In this document: piece by piece, positions 51,429 through 59,499 of the stretch
Layout: each line of letters begins with the position of its first letter
Numbering within the stretch: the stretch's first letter is position 1
Assembly (NCBI GenBank): GCA_013815385.1
Contig: JACDGL010000002.1
Coordinates: 1 to 64,000 of the forward strand
Direction: 5' to 3'
DNA: 64,000 nt
From: Taibaiella sp.
Lineage (GTDB): Bacteria; Bacteroidota; Bacteroidia; Chitinophagales; Chitinophagaceae
The notes under the pieces: generated by a model
Databases searched by the model: none
What the model saw: the letters and a program-made list of their open reading frames with translations, nothing else
What the model was told of the DNA's origin: nothing
Made by a program: the position numbers and the translations under genes

Positions 51429-53285
51429 CTAGCTTTTGAAATGTTTCAGGAGTACTACTTCCCTTTCATCCAGGAAGCGCCATTTACTGCGTGGCAGGTT
51501 TTTCTTGGTAAGGCCGGCATACATTACCCGGTCCAGCTTTTCCACGTCATACCCCAGCGATTCGAAGATGCGGCGTACAATACGGTTACGGCCATTATGT
51601 ATCTGCAGGCCCAGCTCGCTTTTGGTCTCCAGGTACGATAGTTCATCCACCATAGCCTTGCCATCTTCCAGTTCCACCCCTTCCAGTATCTTCTCAAAGT
51701 CGGCCTTGGTTAATGGCTTATCCAGCGATACCTGGTATATCTTCTTGATCTCGTAGCTCGGGTGCGATAGCTTTTGGGCCAGGTCACCGTCGTTAGTCAG
51801 CAGCAGCAGTCCAGTAGTGTTCCTGTCAAGCCTGCCCACCGGGTACAAACGATCAATACCGGAATTAGCCACCAGGTCCATTACCGTTCTGCGCCCTTCC
51901 GGGTCATCTGTTGTAGTAATAAAGCCTTTTGGCTTATTGAGCAACACGTAAACCTTATCTTTTACCGGTGTCAGCTTTTTGCCAACAAGGGTTATCTTGT
52001 CATCTTCCTTTACCCTGTACCCGGGATCCAGCACCAGTTCCCCGTTCACCTTCACCTTGCCTTGCTTCACAAAATCAGCTGCATCGCGCCGACTACACTC
52101 CCCGCTGTGGGAAATGTATTTGTTCAGGGTCATCAGGTCGCTGTCTATGATATCAGAAACATCAAAATCTTCTACCTCTGTGTATTTTTTTTTTGTTGCC
52201 GGTTCTCCGGGTTCACGTTCAGCCCTACGTGGGGGAAACTTCTTAGCTTCACCTCCTCCATCTCTGCCAGAACGGTCCTCACTTCTCGGGCGGCTGTCAC
52301 TACTACGTCCTGGCCGCTCCGAACGGCTGTCACCTTCACTCTTTCTGGGCCTGTACGGTCGGTCGGTACCGCCTTCACGAGGCTTATACGATCTCATCCC
52401 ACCGTCTGCACTATCTCTTTTCTGGAACGGCTTTTTATCTCCACTATAGCTTTCGCGCCCGCCATAGGGGCGTTTTGGGCGATCCCCTTCTTCACGCGGC
52501 TTGTAGGGGCGTTTTTCTCCCTTATCTTCCCTATCCCCTCTGAATGGCTTTTTATCTGCACCAAACTTGTCACGGCTATCGTATGATGATCGTATGGGAC
52601 GGTCCCCTTCTTCGCGTGGCTTGTATGGACGCTTTTCGCCACCTTCGCTATCTCTTTTCTGATATGGTTTCTTATCGCCGTAACTGTTATCGCGGCTGCC
52701 ATACGCACGCTTCGGGCGGTCGCCTTCTTCGCGTGGCTTGTAGGGGCGCTTTTCGCCACCATCTCTATCTCCTCTGAAGGGCTTTTTATCACCGTAACTG
52801 TTGTCGCGGCTACCGTATGAACGTTTTGGGCGGTCACCTTCCTCACGTGGTTTGTAAGGCCGTTTTTCGCCGCCTTCGCTATCTCTTTTCTGATATGGTT
52901 TCTTATCGCCGTAACTATTATCGCGGGTGCCGTATGGTCGTTTTGGTCGATCTCCTTCTTCCCGGGGCTTATATGGGCGTTTTTCGCCGCCATCACTATC
53001 TCTTTTCTGGTATGGCTTCTTATCGCCGTAACTATTGTCTCGGGTACCATAGGGCCGTTTTGGACGATCTCCTTCTTCCCGTGGCTTATAAGGACGGTCA
53101 CCACTGCCTGCGCCATCTCTTTTACCATGTGGCCTGCTTCCTGAAGCCTTTGCTTCACCAAATGAACGGCCTGAACGGCCTTCGCTGCTGCTTTTACCAT
53201 GTGGCTTACCCGAATGGCCACTGTCGTTTTGCTTGCCATAAGACCTATCACTGCCACCTCGCGGTGAAGAAGGTTTTTTTCCCAT
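51429..53285 (-). CDS. rluB: 23S rRNA pseudouridine synthase (RluB-like) with repeat-rich N-terminus
   Basis: A 619-residue protein (start 53285). The last 235 residues are a usual RluB/RsuA-type enzyme: S4 domain MTLNKYISHSGECSRRDAADFV (about 385-430) and the catalytic block VGRLDRNTTGLLLLTNDGDLA. The first 380 residues are a highly charged, low-complexity extension: after a Gly/Ser/Lys lead, six to seven repeats of about 38 residues on the theme EKRPYKPREEGDRPKRPYG. It is Arg/Lys/Asp/Glu-rich, without hydrophobic core, so probably disordered and RNA-contacting. Bacteroidota RluB proteins often carry such extensions, but usually shorter. Confidence 0.9.
   Translation of the reverse strand: MGKKPSSPRGGSDRSYGKQNDSGHSGKPHGKSSSEGRSGRSFGEAKASGSRPHGKRDGAGSGDRPYKPREEGDRPKRPYGTRDNSYGDKKPYQKRDSDGGEKRPYKPREEGDRPKRPYGTRDNSYGDKKPYQKRDSEGGEKRPYKPREEGDRPKRSYGSRDNSYGDKKPFRGDRDGGEKRPYKPREEGDRPKRAYGSRDNSYGDKKPYQKRDSEGGEKRPYKPREEGDRPIRSSYDSRDKFGADKKPFRGDREDKGEKRPYKPREEGDRPKRPYGGRESYSGDKKPFQKRDSADGGMRSYKPREGGTDRPYRPRKSEGDSRSERPGRSSDSRPRSEDRSGRDGGGEAKKFPPRRAEREPGEPATKKKYTEVEDFDVSDIIDSDLMTLNKYISHSGECSRRDAADFVKQGKVKVNGELVLDPGYRVKEDDKITLVGKKLTPVKDKVYVLLNKPKGFITTTDDPEGRRTVMDLVANSGIDRLYPVGRLDRNTTGLLLLTNDGDLAQKLSHPSYEIKKIYQVSLDKPLTKADFEKILEGVELEDGKAMVDELSYLETKSELGLQIHNGRNRIVRRIFESLGYDVEKLDRVMYAGLTKKNLPRSKWRFLDEREVVLLKHFKS
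52391..53099 (-). repeat. Coding tandem repeats of about 117 bp
   Basis: Six full and one partial unit in the N-terminus of the pseudouridine synthase gene. Units differ by substitutions, so codon-level drift is present. Likely to vary in copy number among strains. Confidence 0.85.
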
Positions 53286-53417
53286 GTCGCAAAGGTAAGG
53301 CTTTAAACTGCCCAAACTATATATCAACCACCTTCTCTCTATTGAAACCAGCCAGATTTTTTTATAAATTTCGGGAATACTGTAACTTTTTCTGCAACTA
53401 TACGATATACCTGTTGA

Positions 53418-53561
53418 ATGGAGGTAAACGACTACAACGCCGCTGAACTAAGGCTTGACGATTATATAAGATTGTACGCCACTTATCAACTGACATCTCT
53501 GGCAGAAAATGGTATGAACCAACATCCTTTCTGTATAGGAATACGGTTTAACGGGATATAA
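53418..53561 (+). CDS. Candidate small ORF, 47 residues
   Basis: An ATG-initiated 47-codon frame between the pseudouridine synthase gene and a strong terminator at 53576. Its product begins MEVNDYNAAELRLDDYIRLY and ends FCIGIRFNGI, with varied composition unlike random AT-rich DNA. A TAACTTTT (-7-like) sequence lies at 53393-53400, 18 bp before the start, and transcription would end at the hairpin. No family recognised and no signal peptide. The gap would otherwise be about 290 bp without genes. Confidence 0.4.
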   Translation: MEVNDYNAAELRLDDYIRLYATYQLTSLAENGMNQHPFCIGIRFNGI

Positions 53562-53575
53562 TATATATAACTGGC

Positions 53576-53614
53576 TAATGTAAAAGTGAAGCTATTAGCT
53601 TCACTTTTACATTA
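53576..53614. terminator. Bidirectional terminator, 19-bp perfect stem
   Basis: TAATGTAAAAGTGAAGCTA at 53576-53594 pairs fully with 53596-53614; only one base separates the arms. The HPt gene stop codon lies within it. It would stop + strand transcripts from the small ORF and - strand HPt transcripts. Confidence 0.9.
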
Positions 53615-54002
53615 ATGCTACATTCTTTACTTTTTCAGCCTCTAAAACAGGATATGATTCGTTAAGTGTAGCCTCCACCGTTCCAAATAATCGAACCATT
53701 TCATCCTTATCCCTCTTTTCCTTAGCCAGCTTTTCTATTAGCCCAAGGGTATCATACATGTCCCTTACCTTAACAACGCTAACGCTGGATTTAATAAAAT
53801 GGGCCTGACGACTGGTTTCTTCCCAATCGTCTGTATCATGTATCAGATCATGAAGTTTACGTACAGCATCTGGAACACTTGTGAGAAATATATCTATTAT
53901 CTCCACAAAGCACGATGCATCACCGTACGATATTTCATATAGAAAACTAAAATCTATGAGTGACTCATCATTAGCCTGTGTGGTTAGTTCCTCGCCGTTC
54001 AT
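53607..54002 (-). CDS. HPt (histidine phosphotransfer) protein
   Basis: A 131-residue HPt domain protein. The phospho-accepting site is H68 in RQAHFIKSSVSVVKV, matching the AHxLKGss motif. A four-helix bundle is expected: CFVEIIDIFLTSVPDAVRKLHDLI before it and TLGLIEKLAKEKRDKDEMVRLF after it. Acts as intermediate between a hybrid histidine kinase and a response regulator, neither of which is nearby. A TATATTTG (-7) box is 18 bp before the start. Confidence 0.85.
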   Translation of the reverse strand: MNGEELTTQANDESLIDFSFLYEISYGDASCFVEIIDIFLTSVPDAVRKLHDLIHDTDDWEETSRQAHFIKSSVSVVKVRDMYDTLGLIEKLAKEKRDKDEMVRLFGTVEATLNESYPVLEAEKVKNVALM

Positions 54003-54019
54003 TCTGGTAGCAGTTTATA

Positions 54020-54027
54020 CAAATATA
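54020..54027 (-). promoter_or_regulatory. -7 box (TATATTTG) before HPt gene
   Basis: Minus-strand perfect TAnnTTTG match 18 bp before the HPt ATG; -33 not clear. Confidence 0.4.
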
Positions 54028-54276
54028 TTTTATTTTTCCTCTACTTAATAACATTCGCTTTTAAATTGTCTACGTATTTTAAATTATCATAACTTAACGG
54101 TAGGATTTGTGGGTATTAAATTATGATTATATTACACTTATATTTTGAATATATTCCTTTGCAACCATTATTATTTCTATTAAAAGAGTATTTTTACAAT
54201 GTTAACCCCCTATGAAGCAAGCCAATTGTTGATATGATGTGGATAAGCACTTGCCGCCAAACTCAAATGAAAACCC

Positions 54277-56205
54277 ATGAAGTATAAACTACGTATTCTA
54301 CCACGTTGGCTTATTTTCTTACTCGATCTCTTCTTCGTACAGATTTGCTTATTATTCTCTTTTTTACTTCGCTTTAACTTTGATCTGGAACAAGTAAATG
54401 GATACGAATTAAAACTAATATTTTCTCTTTCTCTAGCAATAAATATTATACTTTTTTATTCTTTCAAAAGTTATGCAGGCATAATCCGCTATACTAATCT
54501 GGAAGATACATCGCGCCTGCTCATTATTAATTCTATTACCGCTTTCTTTTATTTTACCATCAATTTCATATTAAACCAGTCGCAACTTATTTTATTGTTC
54601 CCGTTGTCGGTTGTGGCAATAAACTTCTTTATAACCAATTTTGTTATTATTTCGTACCGGTTACTGGTACGGTACTGTTTTAAATTTTACCATCTTAATA
54701 AAAAACACGAGAAAGAGAAGATACGTGCAGCAGTGTATGATGCAACCGACCATGGGATGCATGCCAAGAAACTACTGAACGATCTGCCCAACGGCGATGT
54801 ACAGGTAGTAGCCTTTGTTGATGATACCATTAACACAGGTGGGAAACTAATGGAAGGCTTACCTATTTTTCATTCTGATAAGAACAGCATCCATAAATTA
54901 AAGAACGAAAATGTAGAACTGCTGATAATAGCCAACCACAACATCTCTAAGGAAAAGCTGAACTATCTGGTAGACATCTGCCTTACGCATAATATACGCG
55001 TACAACAAGTGCCCCCAATACAACAATGGCTGAATGGTAAGTCTGCTACTGACCAGCTAAAGGATATTAATATAGAACAACTGCTAGAGCGTGAGGTGAT
55101 AAAGATTGATAACAACAAGATGCACTTTGAATTTAAAGGCAAGAAAATACTTGTTACCGGTGCAGCAGGATCTATAGGTAGCGAACTTGTACACCAACTG
55201 ATCAATTACAAGCCATCACTTATCATACTATGCGATAAGGCAGAAACGCCAATGCATGATCTTTGCCTGGCATTAAGAGAAAAAAACAGCAGTGTAAACA
55301 TAAAACCATACCTGGGCGATATAAGCGATCGTATACGGATGGAGCATCTTTTTGAAATATATAACCCGGATATAGTATTTCATGCTGCTGCATATAAGCA
55401 CGTGCCGTTGATGGAAGACCATCCATCTATAGCGATACTTAACAATGTACTAGGCACAAAGATCCTTGCAGAACTATCTGTAGCTAATGGTGTTGATAAA
55501 TTTGTAATGGTATCAACCGACAAGGCAGTAAACCCTACGAATATAATGGGGGCATCAAAACGCATAGCCGAGATATTTACTCAAAGCTTTTGCAAGCACA
55601 TGATGAAGACGTATGAAAACTCTTCAAATCCCGACAGCGTACCCCCAACCCGATTTGTAACTACGCGCTTTGGGAATGTGCTAGGATCTAATGGATCGGT
55701 AATACCGCGTTTTAAACAGCAATTGGAAAAGGGCGGCCCAATAACCGTAACACATCCTGAGATTACCCGCTACTTCATGACCATACCGGAGGCTTGCCAA
55801 CTGGTAATAGAGGCCGGCGTGGTGGGCCAGGGTGGGGAGATATTTGTATTTGACATGGGCGAACCTGTAAAAATAGTAGACCTTGCCCGCAAAATGATAC
55901 GCCTGGCAGGCAAAGAGCCTGATGTGGATATAGAGATCGTTTACTCAGGACTAAGGCCCGGAGAAAAACTCTATGAAGAACTGCTGAACAATGCAGAAAA
56001 CACTGTGCATACTTATCACGATAAAATAATGATAGCCCAAGTACGGGAATATGACTTTGAAAGTATAAGCGCAAAAATTGACAAACTGATAGCAAGCGCA
56101 AAACGCCATTACACCCTGGAGACTGTAGGACAGATGAAGAAACTGGTTCCGGAGTTTATCAGTAACAATTCTGTTTACGAGAACCTTGATAAAATATTGG
56201 ATTAA
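54277..56205 (+). CDS. Membrane nucleotide-sugar 4,6-dehydratase (CapD/FlaA1-like)
   Basis: A 642-residue polysaccharide biosynthesis protein. About four N-terminal membrane helices (residues 10-130) and a linker with a CoA-binding-like Rossmann part precede the SDR catalytic domain: TGAAGSIGSE at 294-303, HAAAYKHVPLMEDHP, and the active-site region STDKAVNPTNIMGASKR, where a Met-x3-Lys replaces Tyr-x3-Lys as usual in this family. It removes water from UDP-HexNAc to give a 4-keto-6-deoxy sugar, feeding undecaprenyl-linked polymer synthesis. It faces away from the HPt gene and ends at a hairpin before the convergent second polysaccharide operon. Confidence 0.93.
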   Translation: MKYKLRILPRWLIFLLDLFFVQICLLFSFLLRFNFDLEQVNGYELKLIFSLSLAINIILFYSFKSYAGIIRYTNLEDTSRLLIINSITAFFYFTINFILNQSQLILLFPLSVVAINFFITNFVIISYRLLVRYCFKFYHLNKKHEKEKIRAAVYDATDHGMHAKKLLNDLPNGDVQVVAFVDDTINTGGKLMEGLPIFHSDKNSIHKLKNENVELLIIANHNISKEKLNYLVDICLTHNIRVQQVPPIQQWLNGKSATDQLKDINIEQLLEREVIKIDNNKMHFEFKGKKILVTGAAGSIGSELVHQLINYKPSLIILCDKAETPMHDLCLALREKNSSVNIKPYLGDISDRIRMEHLFEIYNPDIVFHAAAYKHVPLMEDHPSIAILNNVLGTKILAELSVANGVDKFVMVSTDKAVNPTNIMGASKRIAEIFTQSFCKHMMKTYENSSNPDSVPPTRFVTTRFGNVLGSNGSVIPRFKQQLEKGGPITVTHPEITRYFMTIPEACQLVIEAGVVGQGGEIFVFDMGEPVKIVDLARKMIRLAGKEPDVDIEIVYSGLRPGEKLYEELLNNAENTVHTYHDKIMIAQVREYDFESISAKIDKLIASAKRHYTLETVGQMKKLVPEFISNNSVYENLDKILD

Positions 56206-56217
56206 CCCGGGTTAACT

Positions 56218-56264
56218 CCATCAAATAAAAACGCCTGCTAATTGCAGGCGTTTTTATTTGATGG
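56218..56264. terminator. Bidirectional terminator, 21-bp stem
   Basis: CCATCAAATAAAAACGCCTGC (56218-56238) pairs fully with 56244-56264, five-base loop. It lies between the CapD-like gene and the convergent sugar transferase gene. Confidence 0.92.
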
Positions 56265-56276
56265 TATTTAGGTAAG

Positions 56277-56867
56277 TTATTTCTTAAAGATGGTACCTAT
56301 AGTGAGGAAAATAATACGGAAATAATTAAGTATTGTGGGAGCCTGAATGTATATACGATTCAGTTCGATCTTTGCCGGCATTACGTGGATTATGTAATAT
56401 TGTTCAGGATCGGGCTGAGTACTTAATATCTCATTCTCGTTCCGGTATTTTACAGATGCTTCATCGGTAATGCCCGGGCGCACATCCAGTATATGCAGTT
56501 GCTCTCTGGTGTATAAATCTGTATACCGTTTTACTTCTGGGCGCGGACCTACAATGCTCATATCACCGATAAGAACGTTCCAGAGTTGCGGCAATTCATC
56601 AAGCTTATATTTACGCAGGTAATAACCCGTAGTTGTGATTCGCGGGTCTCTCCCACCTACCGTCAACAAGCCGCGCTTGTCTGCATCGATGTGCATTGTC
56701 CGGAATTTTATCAGCAAAAATTCTTTGCCATACTTCCCTACCCGCTTTTGCTTATAAAATGCAGAGCCCTTAGAACCAAACTTTACGCAGATAGCTGCTA
56801 CAGCCAGTATAGGACTAAGGATTATTAAGCCTAAGAAAGAAAATAAAATATCAAAAAAACGCGTCAT
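56277..56867 (-). CDS. Initiating sugar transferase (PGT family)
   Basis: A 196-residue bacterial sugar transferase (WcaJ/PglC family) lacking the extra membrane helices of WbaP. One N-terminal hairpin helix ([21 protein letters not shown]) is followed by [21 protein letters not shown], the [23 protein letters not shown] block, and [15 protein letters not shown]. It moves phospho-sugar from UDP-sugar to undecaprenyl phosphate, starting repeat-unit assembly. Last gene of the operon; its start overlaps the aminotransferase stop. Confidence 0.93.
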   Translation of the reverse strand: MTRFFDILFSFLGLIILSPILAVAAICVKFGSKGSAFYKQKRVGKYGKEFLLIKFRTMHIDADKRGLLTVGGRDPRITTTGYYLRKYKLDELPQLWNVLIGDMSIVGPRPEVKRYTDLYTREQLHILDVRPGITDEASVKYRNENEILSTQPDPEQYYIIHVMPAKIELNRIYIQAPTILNYFRIIFLTIGTIFKK

Positions 56868-58078
56868 TACAGCACCTCTTTATATGCTTTTTCCAGCTGC
56901 TCTTCAATATAGGTACATTTCTCACCAGTAAGCTGGGGATAGATGGGTAATGAAATTTCGTGTGCATAGTTCTTATATGCATTTGGATAATCTTCAATCC
57001 TATATCCTAATTCTTTGAACAAAGTAAGCATAGGCATAGGAATGAAGTGCACATTTACGGCAACACCGGCATCTGCCATTTTTTGTATTATTGCATCGCG
57101 TTGATCTTCGGTAATATTCTTTATGCGTAAAGGATACAAATGATAGGACGATATACGCTGCTCATCGCGGGCAGGCGGCATAATAGCCCAATTTTTAGAA
57201 CCAAAAAATGCAGCATAATGGTTAAATACTCTTTCGCGTTCAGGAAGGAGCAAACCGGGATACTTTTTTAACTGCGCCAATCCTATTGCGGCACAAATAT
57301 CAGGCATATTTATTTTTAACCCTGCTGATACTATATCATACCTCCATCCGCCCCCTTGCGATTTACTAAAGGCATCTTTGGTCTGCCCGTTAAGCGAATT
57401 CAGCTTCATCCATTTGTACACTTCTTCGTTGCTGAAAGGGGGAGGAAGATACAAGCATATCATTCCCCCTTCTGCCGTAGTTACATTTTTCACTGCGTGC
57501 AGGGAAAATATAGTAATGTCTGATGCTATGGAGGCAGGCTTACCATTGTAAGTGGCCCCAATGGAATGGGCAGCATCTGCAATCAATGCTATGCGTCCAA
57601 ATTTTCTTTGTATTTCGTTACCTGGATTGAATTTGCTTCTTACATCTTCTGCATTTATGATTTGTTTAATAGCATCATAATCGCAAGGCCAGCCGGCAAT
57701 ATCAACAGCCATTACTGCTTTTGTAGCTGTAGTAATTGCCGCTTTTAGTTTTTGCGGGTCTATAGTAAAATCATCCAGCACATCTACCATTACAGGGGTA
57801 GCGCCAGCGTGTAAAACAGTAAGGGCAGTAGCAGAGTAAGTATATGCAGGTATTATTACCTCATCACCCTTACCTATTCCCAGCCACTTTAATACCAATG
57901 CAGCGCCTGATGTCCATGAATTAACAGCGACCGCTTTTTCAACCCCTGAAAGCTGCGCGCATAGAATCTCCAGGTCCCTTACTTTTGGGCCTGTAGTTAT
58001 CCAACCACTACGGAGACTATCAAGCACTTCATTCTCAATATCTGCATCAATATAGGGCGGAGAAAATGGGATATTCAA
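56867..58078 (-). CDS. DegT/DnrJ/EryC1/StrS aminotransferase (WecE/PglE-like)
   Basis: A 403-residue PLP sugar aminotransferase. The PLP Lys is K197 in IFSLHAVKNVTTAEGGM; other blocks: SGWITTGPKVRDLE near 24-37, GDEVIIPAYTY near 71-81, IADAAHSIGA near 166-175. It transfers amino groups from glutamate to a keto-sugar nucleotide (4-keto after the CapD-like dehydratase, or a 3-keto uronate). Lies just before the sugar transferase gene in the operon. Exact position of amination is unknown. Confidence 0.92.
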   Translation of the reverse strand: MNIPFSPPYIDADIENEVLDSLRSGWITTGPKVRDLEILCAQLSGVEKAVAVNSWTSGAALVLKWLGIGKGDEVIIPAYTYSATALTVLHAGATPVMVDVLDDFTIDPQKLKAAITTATKAVMAVDIAGWPCDYDAIKQIINAEDVRSKFNPGNEIQRKFGRIALIADAAHSIGATYNGKPASIASDITIFSLHAVKNVTTAEGGMICLYLPPPFSNEEVYKWMKLNSLNGQTKDAFSKSQGGGWRYDIVSAGLKINMPDICAAIGLAQLKKYPGLLLPERERVFNHYAAFFGSKNWAIMPPARDEQRISSYHLYPLRIKNITEDQRDAIIQKMADAGVAVNVHFIPMPMLTLFKELGYRIEDYPNAYKNYAHEISLPIYPQLTGEKCTYIEEQLEKAYKEVL

Positions 58079-58171
58079 AATTAAAATTTTAAGCTGGTGA
58101 AATTATTATTCAACTGTGATAACATACATGATGTATCATATTATGTACAGAAATTACAAACGGGTATTATA

Positions 58172-58285
58172 TCAATATGCTTTCGCACCCGCTACTAAAT
58201 CTGCGTTATGTATAGTGTGTTCCAGGCCTTCCCACCATGCATCAATATCCCATTGCAGGTATTTAACTAACATATTAGGGGTCAT
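58172..58285 (-). CDS. Candidate 37-residue ORF coupled to GT4 gene
   Basis: A minus-strand frame whose ATG overlaps the glycosyltransferase stop (ATGA), the arrangement of translational coupling. The peptide starts MTPNMLVKYLQWDIDAWWEG and ends DLVAGAKAY; it has many aromatic and charged residues and reads like a folded helix. There is no known family. It fills part of a 200-bp gap that would otherwise be odd in a tightly packed operon. It could be the remnant of a longer gene or a real small protein. Confidence 0.5.
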   Translation of the reverse strand: MTPNMLVKYLQWDIDAWWEGLEHTIHNADLVAGAKAY

Positions 58286-59499
58286 AAGGATTGTAATACG
58301 TTGTACAAGTTTGAGCTTATTTTTTTTCTGTCAAAGTTATCCTTTACATATTGCGCACCATTTTGGCCCAATGTCCTCGTAGTAGCAGGATTCTGATAGA
58401 GCATCAAAACAGCCTGCGCTAAAGCTGTTGCATTTTCAGGTTCAAAATATAACCCTGCATCACCACTATCAATGAATAATTCTTTTGCTTCACCACCTAC
58501 ACCCAGAATAATAGGTTTCCCATAAGCTAAGGGCTCAAATACTTTAGACGGTATTGCACCTAGGAATATATCAAGCTTTTTCAGTGGTATTACTGCGGCA
58601 TCTATAGATGATATGACAGAGGGCATCAGATGACGTGGGGTATTAGGCTCGAAAATAACATTCTCCAAAGCCATATCGTTTTTCATCTGCAATAGTGCGT
58701 CCTTTTCAGGCCCATCGCCCATGATAATAAATTTAATAGCCGAATATGATCTTAATCTATCGGCTGCATTCAAGATTACTTCCAGTCCTTGGGCATGACC
58801 CAGAATACCTGCATACAACAAAATGAATGCATCATTGGCAAAACCTTTCTGTGTTCTCCATTCTTTATTTATCTTATCTTTTGAAAACATTTTAAAATCA
58901 ACCCCATTAGGCAACCAGTAAGTTCTGACATTTGGGAAACGACCAGCAATGTTTTTTACAATTCCCTGGGTTTGCCCGGTAACCAGTATTGATTTTTTAT
59001 AGAGGAATGCTTCCAGCCTATATGCCAGCTTCAGCATCCACTTATTGGTAACAATATTTAACTTCTCTGCACTTTCGGGCCACAGGTCAGAAACATTAAA
59101 GATCATTTTTGCATTCTTTCGCTTCGCTATCAGATAAGCTGAAATGCCTAGAAACAATGGTGGTGATTCACAAATGACAAAATCATATTCCGGAAGTTTA
59201 CTGGATAACTGCATAGATGAATATACAAACGAGAAATAATTGAGCAATCTTTTGAAAATGCCTTTGCTTCGTCTGATGTATATCCCGGCTCGGTAGACTT
59301 TTATACCATCAATATATTCGTTCATCCCTTCCTTACCCACATAATCGGGAAAGATCTCCATTCTCGGATAATTAGGCAATGCGGTTAAAACTTCTACCTC
59401 AACACCATCTGCTTTAAGGTAACAGGCAAGGCTGTGAATACGGTTTTGCGGAGCGCCGGTCTCAGGAGGATAATACTGGGTAAGAAATAATATACGCAC
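58282..59499 (-). CDS. Glycosyltransferase family 4 (WbuB-like)
   Basis: A 405-residue GT-B glycosyltransferase. The N-terminus ILFLTQYYPPETGAPQNR is typical of WbuB-type GT4 enzymes. The C-terminal sugar-nucleotide site has FVIMGDGPEKD-like and 'PSKVFEPLAYGKPII' blocks. It adds a sugar to the lipid-linked repeat unit. Its start overlaps the epimerase stop by one base; a tiny ORF starts at its stop. Confidence 0.92.
   Translation of the reverse strand: MRILFLTQYYPPETGAPQNRIHSLACYLKADGVEVEVLTALPNYPRMEIFPDYVGKEGMNEYIDGIKVYRAGIYIRRSKGIFKRLLNYFSFVYSSMQLSSKLPEYDFVICESPPLFLGISAYLIAKRKNAKMIFNVSDLWPESAEKLNIVTNKWMLKLAYRLEAFLYKKSILVTGQTQGIVKNIAGRFPNVRTYWLPNGVDFKMFSKDKINKEWRTQKGFANDAFILLYAGILGHAQGLEVILNAADRLRSYSAIKFIIMGDGPEKDALLQMKNDMALENVIFEPNTPRHLMPSVISSIDAAVIPLKKLDIFLGAIPSKVFEPLAYGKPIILGVGGEAKELFIDSGDAGLYFEPENATALAQAVLMLYQNPATTRTLGQNGAQYVKDNFDRKKISSNLYNVLQSL

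Noticed and set aside
52394-53257. 287-codon ORF in another frame within the pseudouridine synthase gene, and long + strand frames opposite it
   Set aside because: They come from the tandem repeats, which keep the other frames open. Translated text is repetitive and lacks domains.
54238-54246. Perfect DnaA box (TGTGGATAA) upstream of the CapD-like gene
   Set aside because: One 9-mer is expected by chance about every 130 kb per strand; a single box in 64 kb has no weight.
58116-58382. 88-codon plus-strand ORF opposite the GT4 end
   Set aside because: It overlaps the 3' end of the glycosyltransferase gene and the coupled 37-residue frame on the other strand; the peptide lacks domain-like features.
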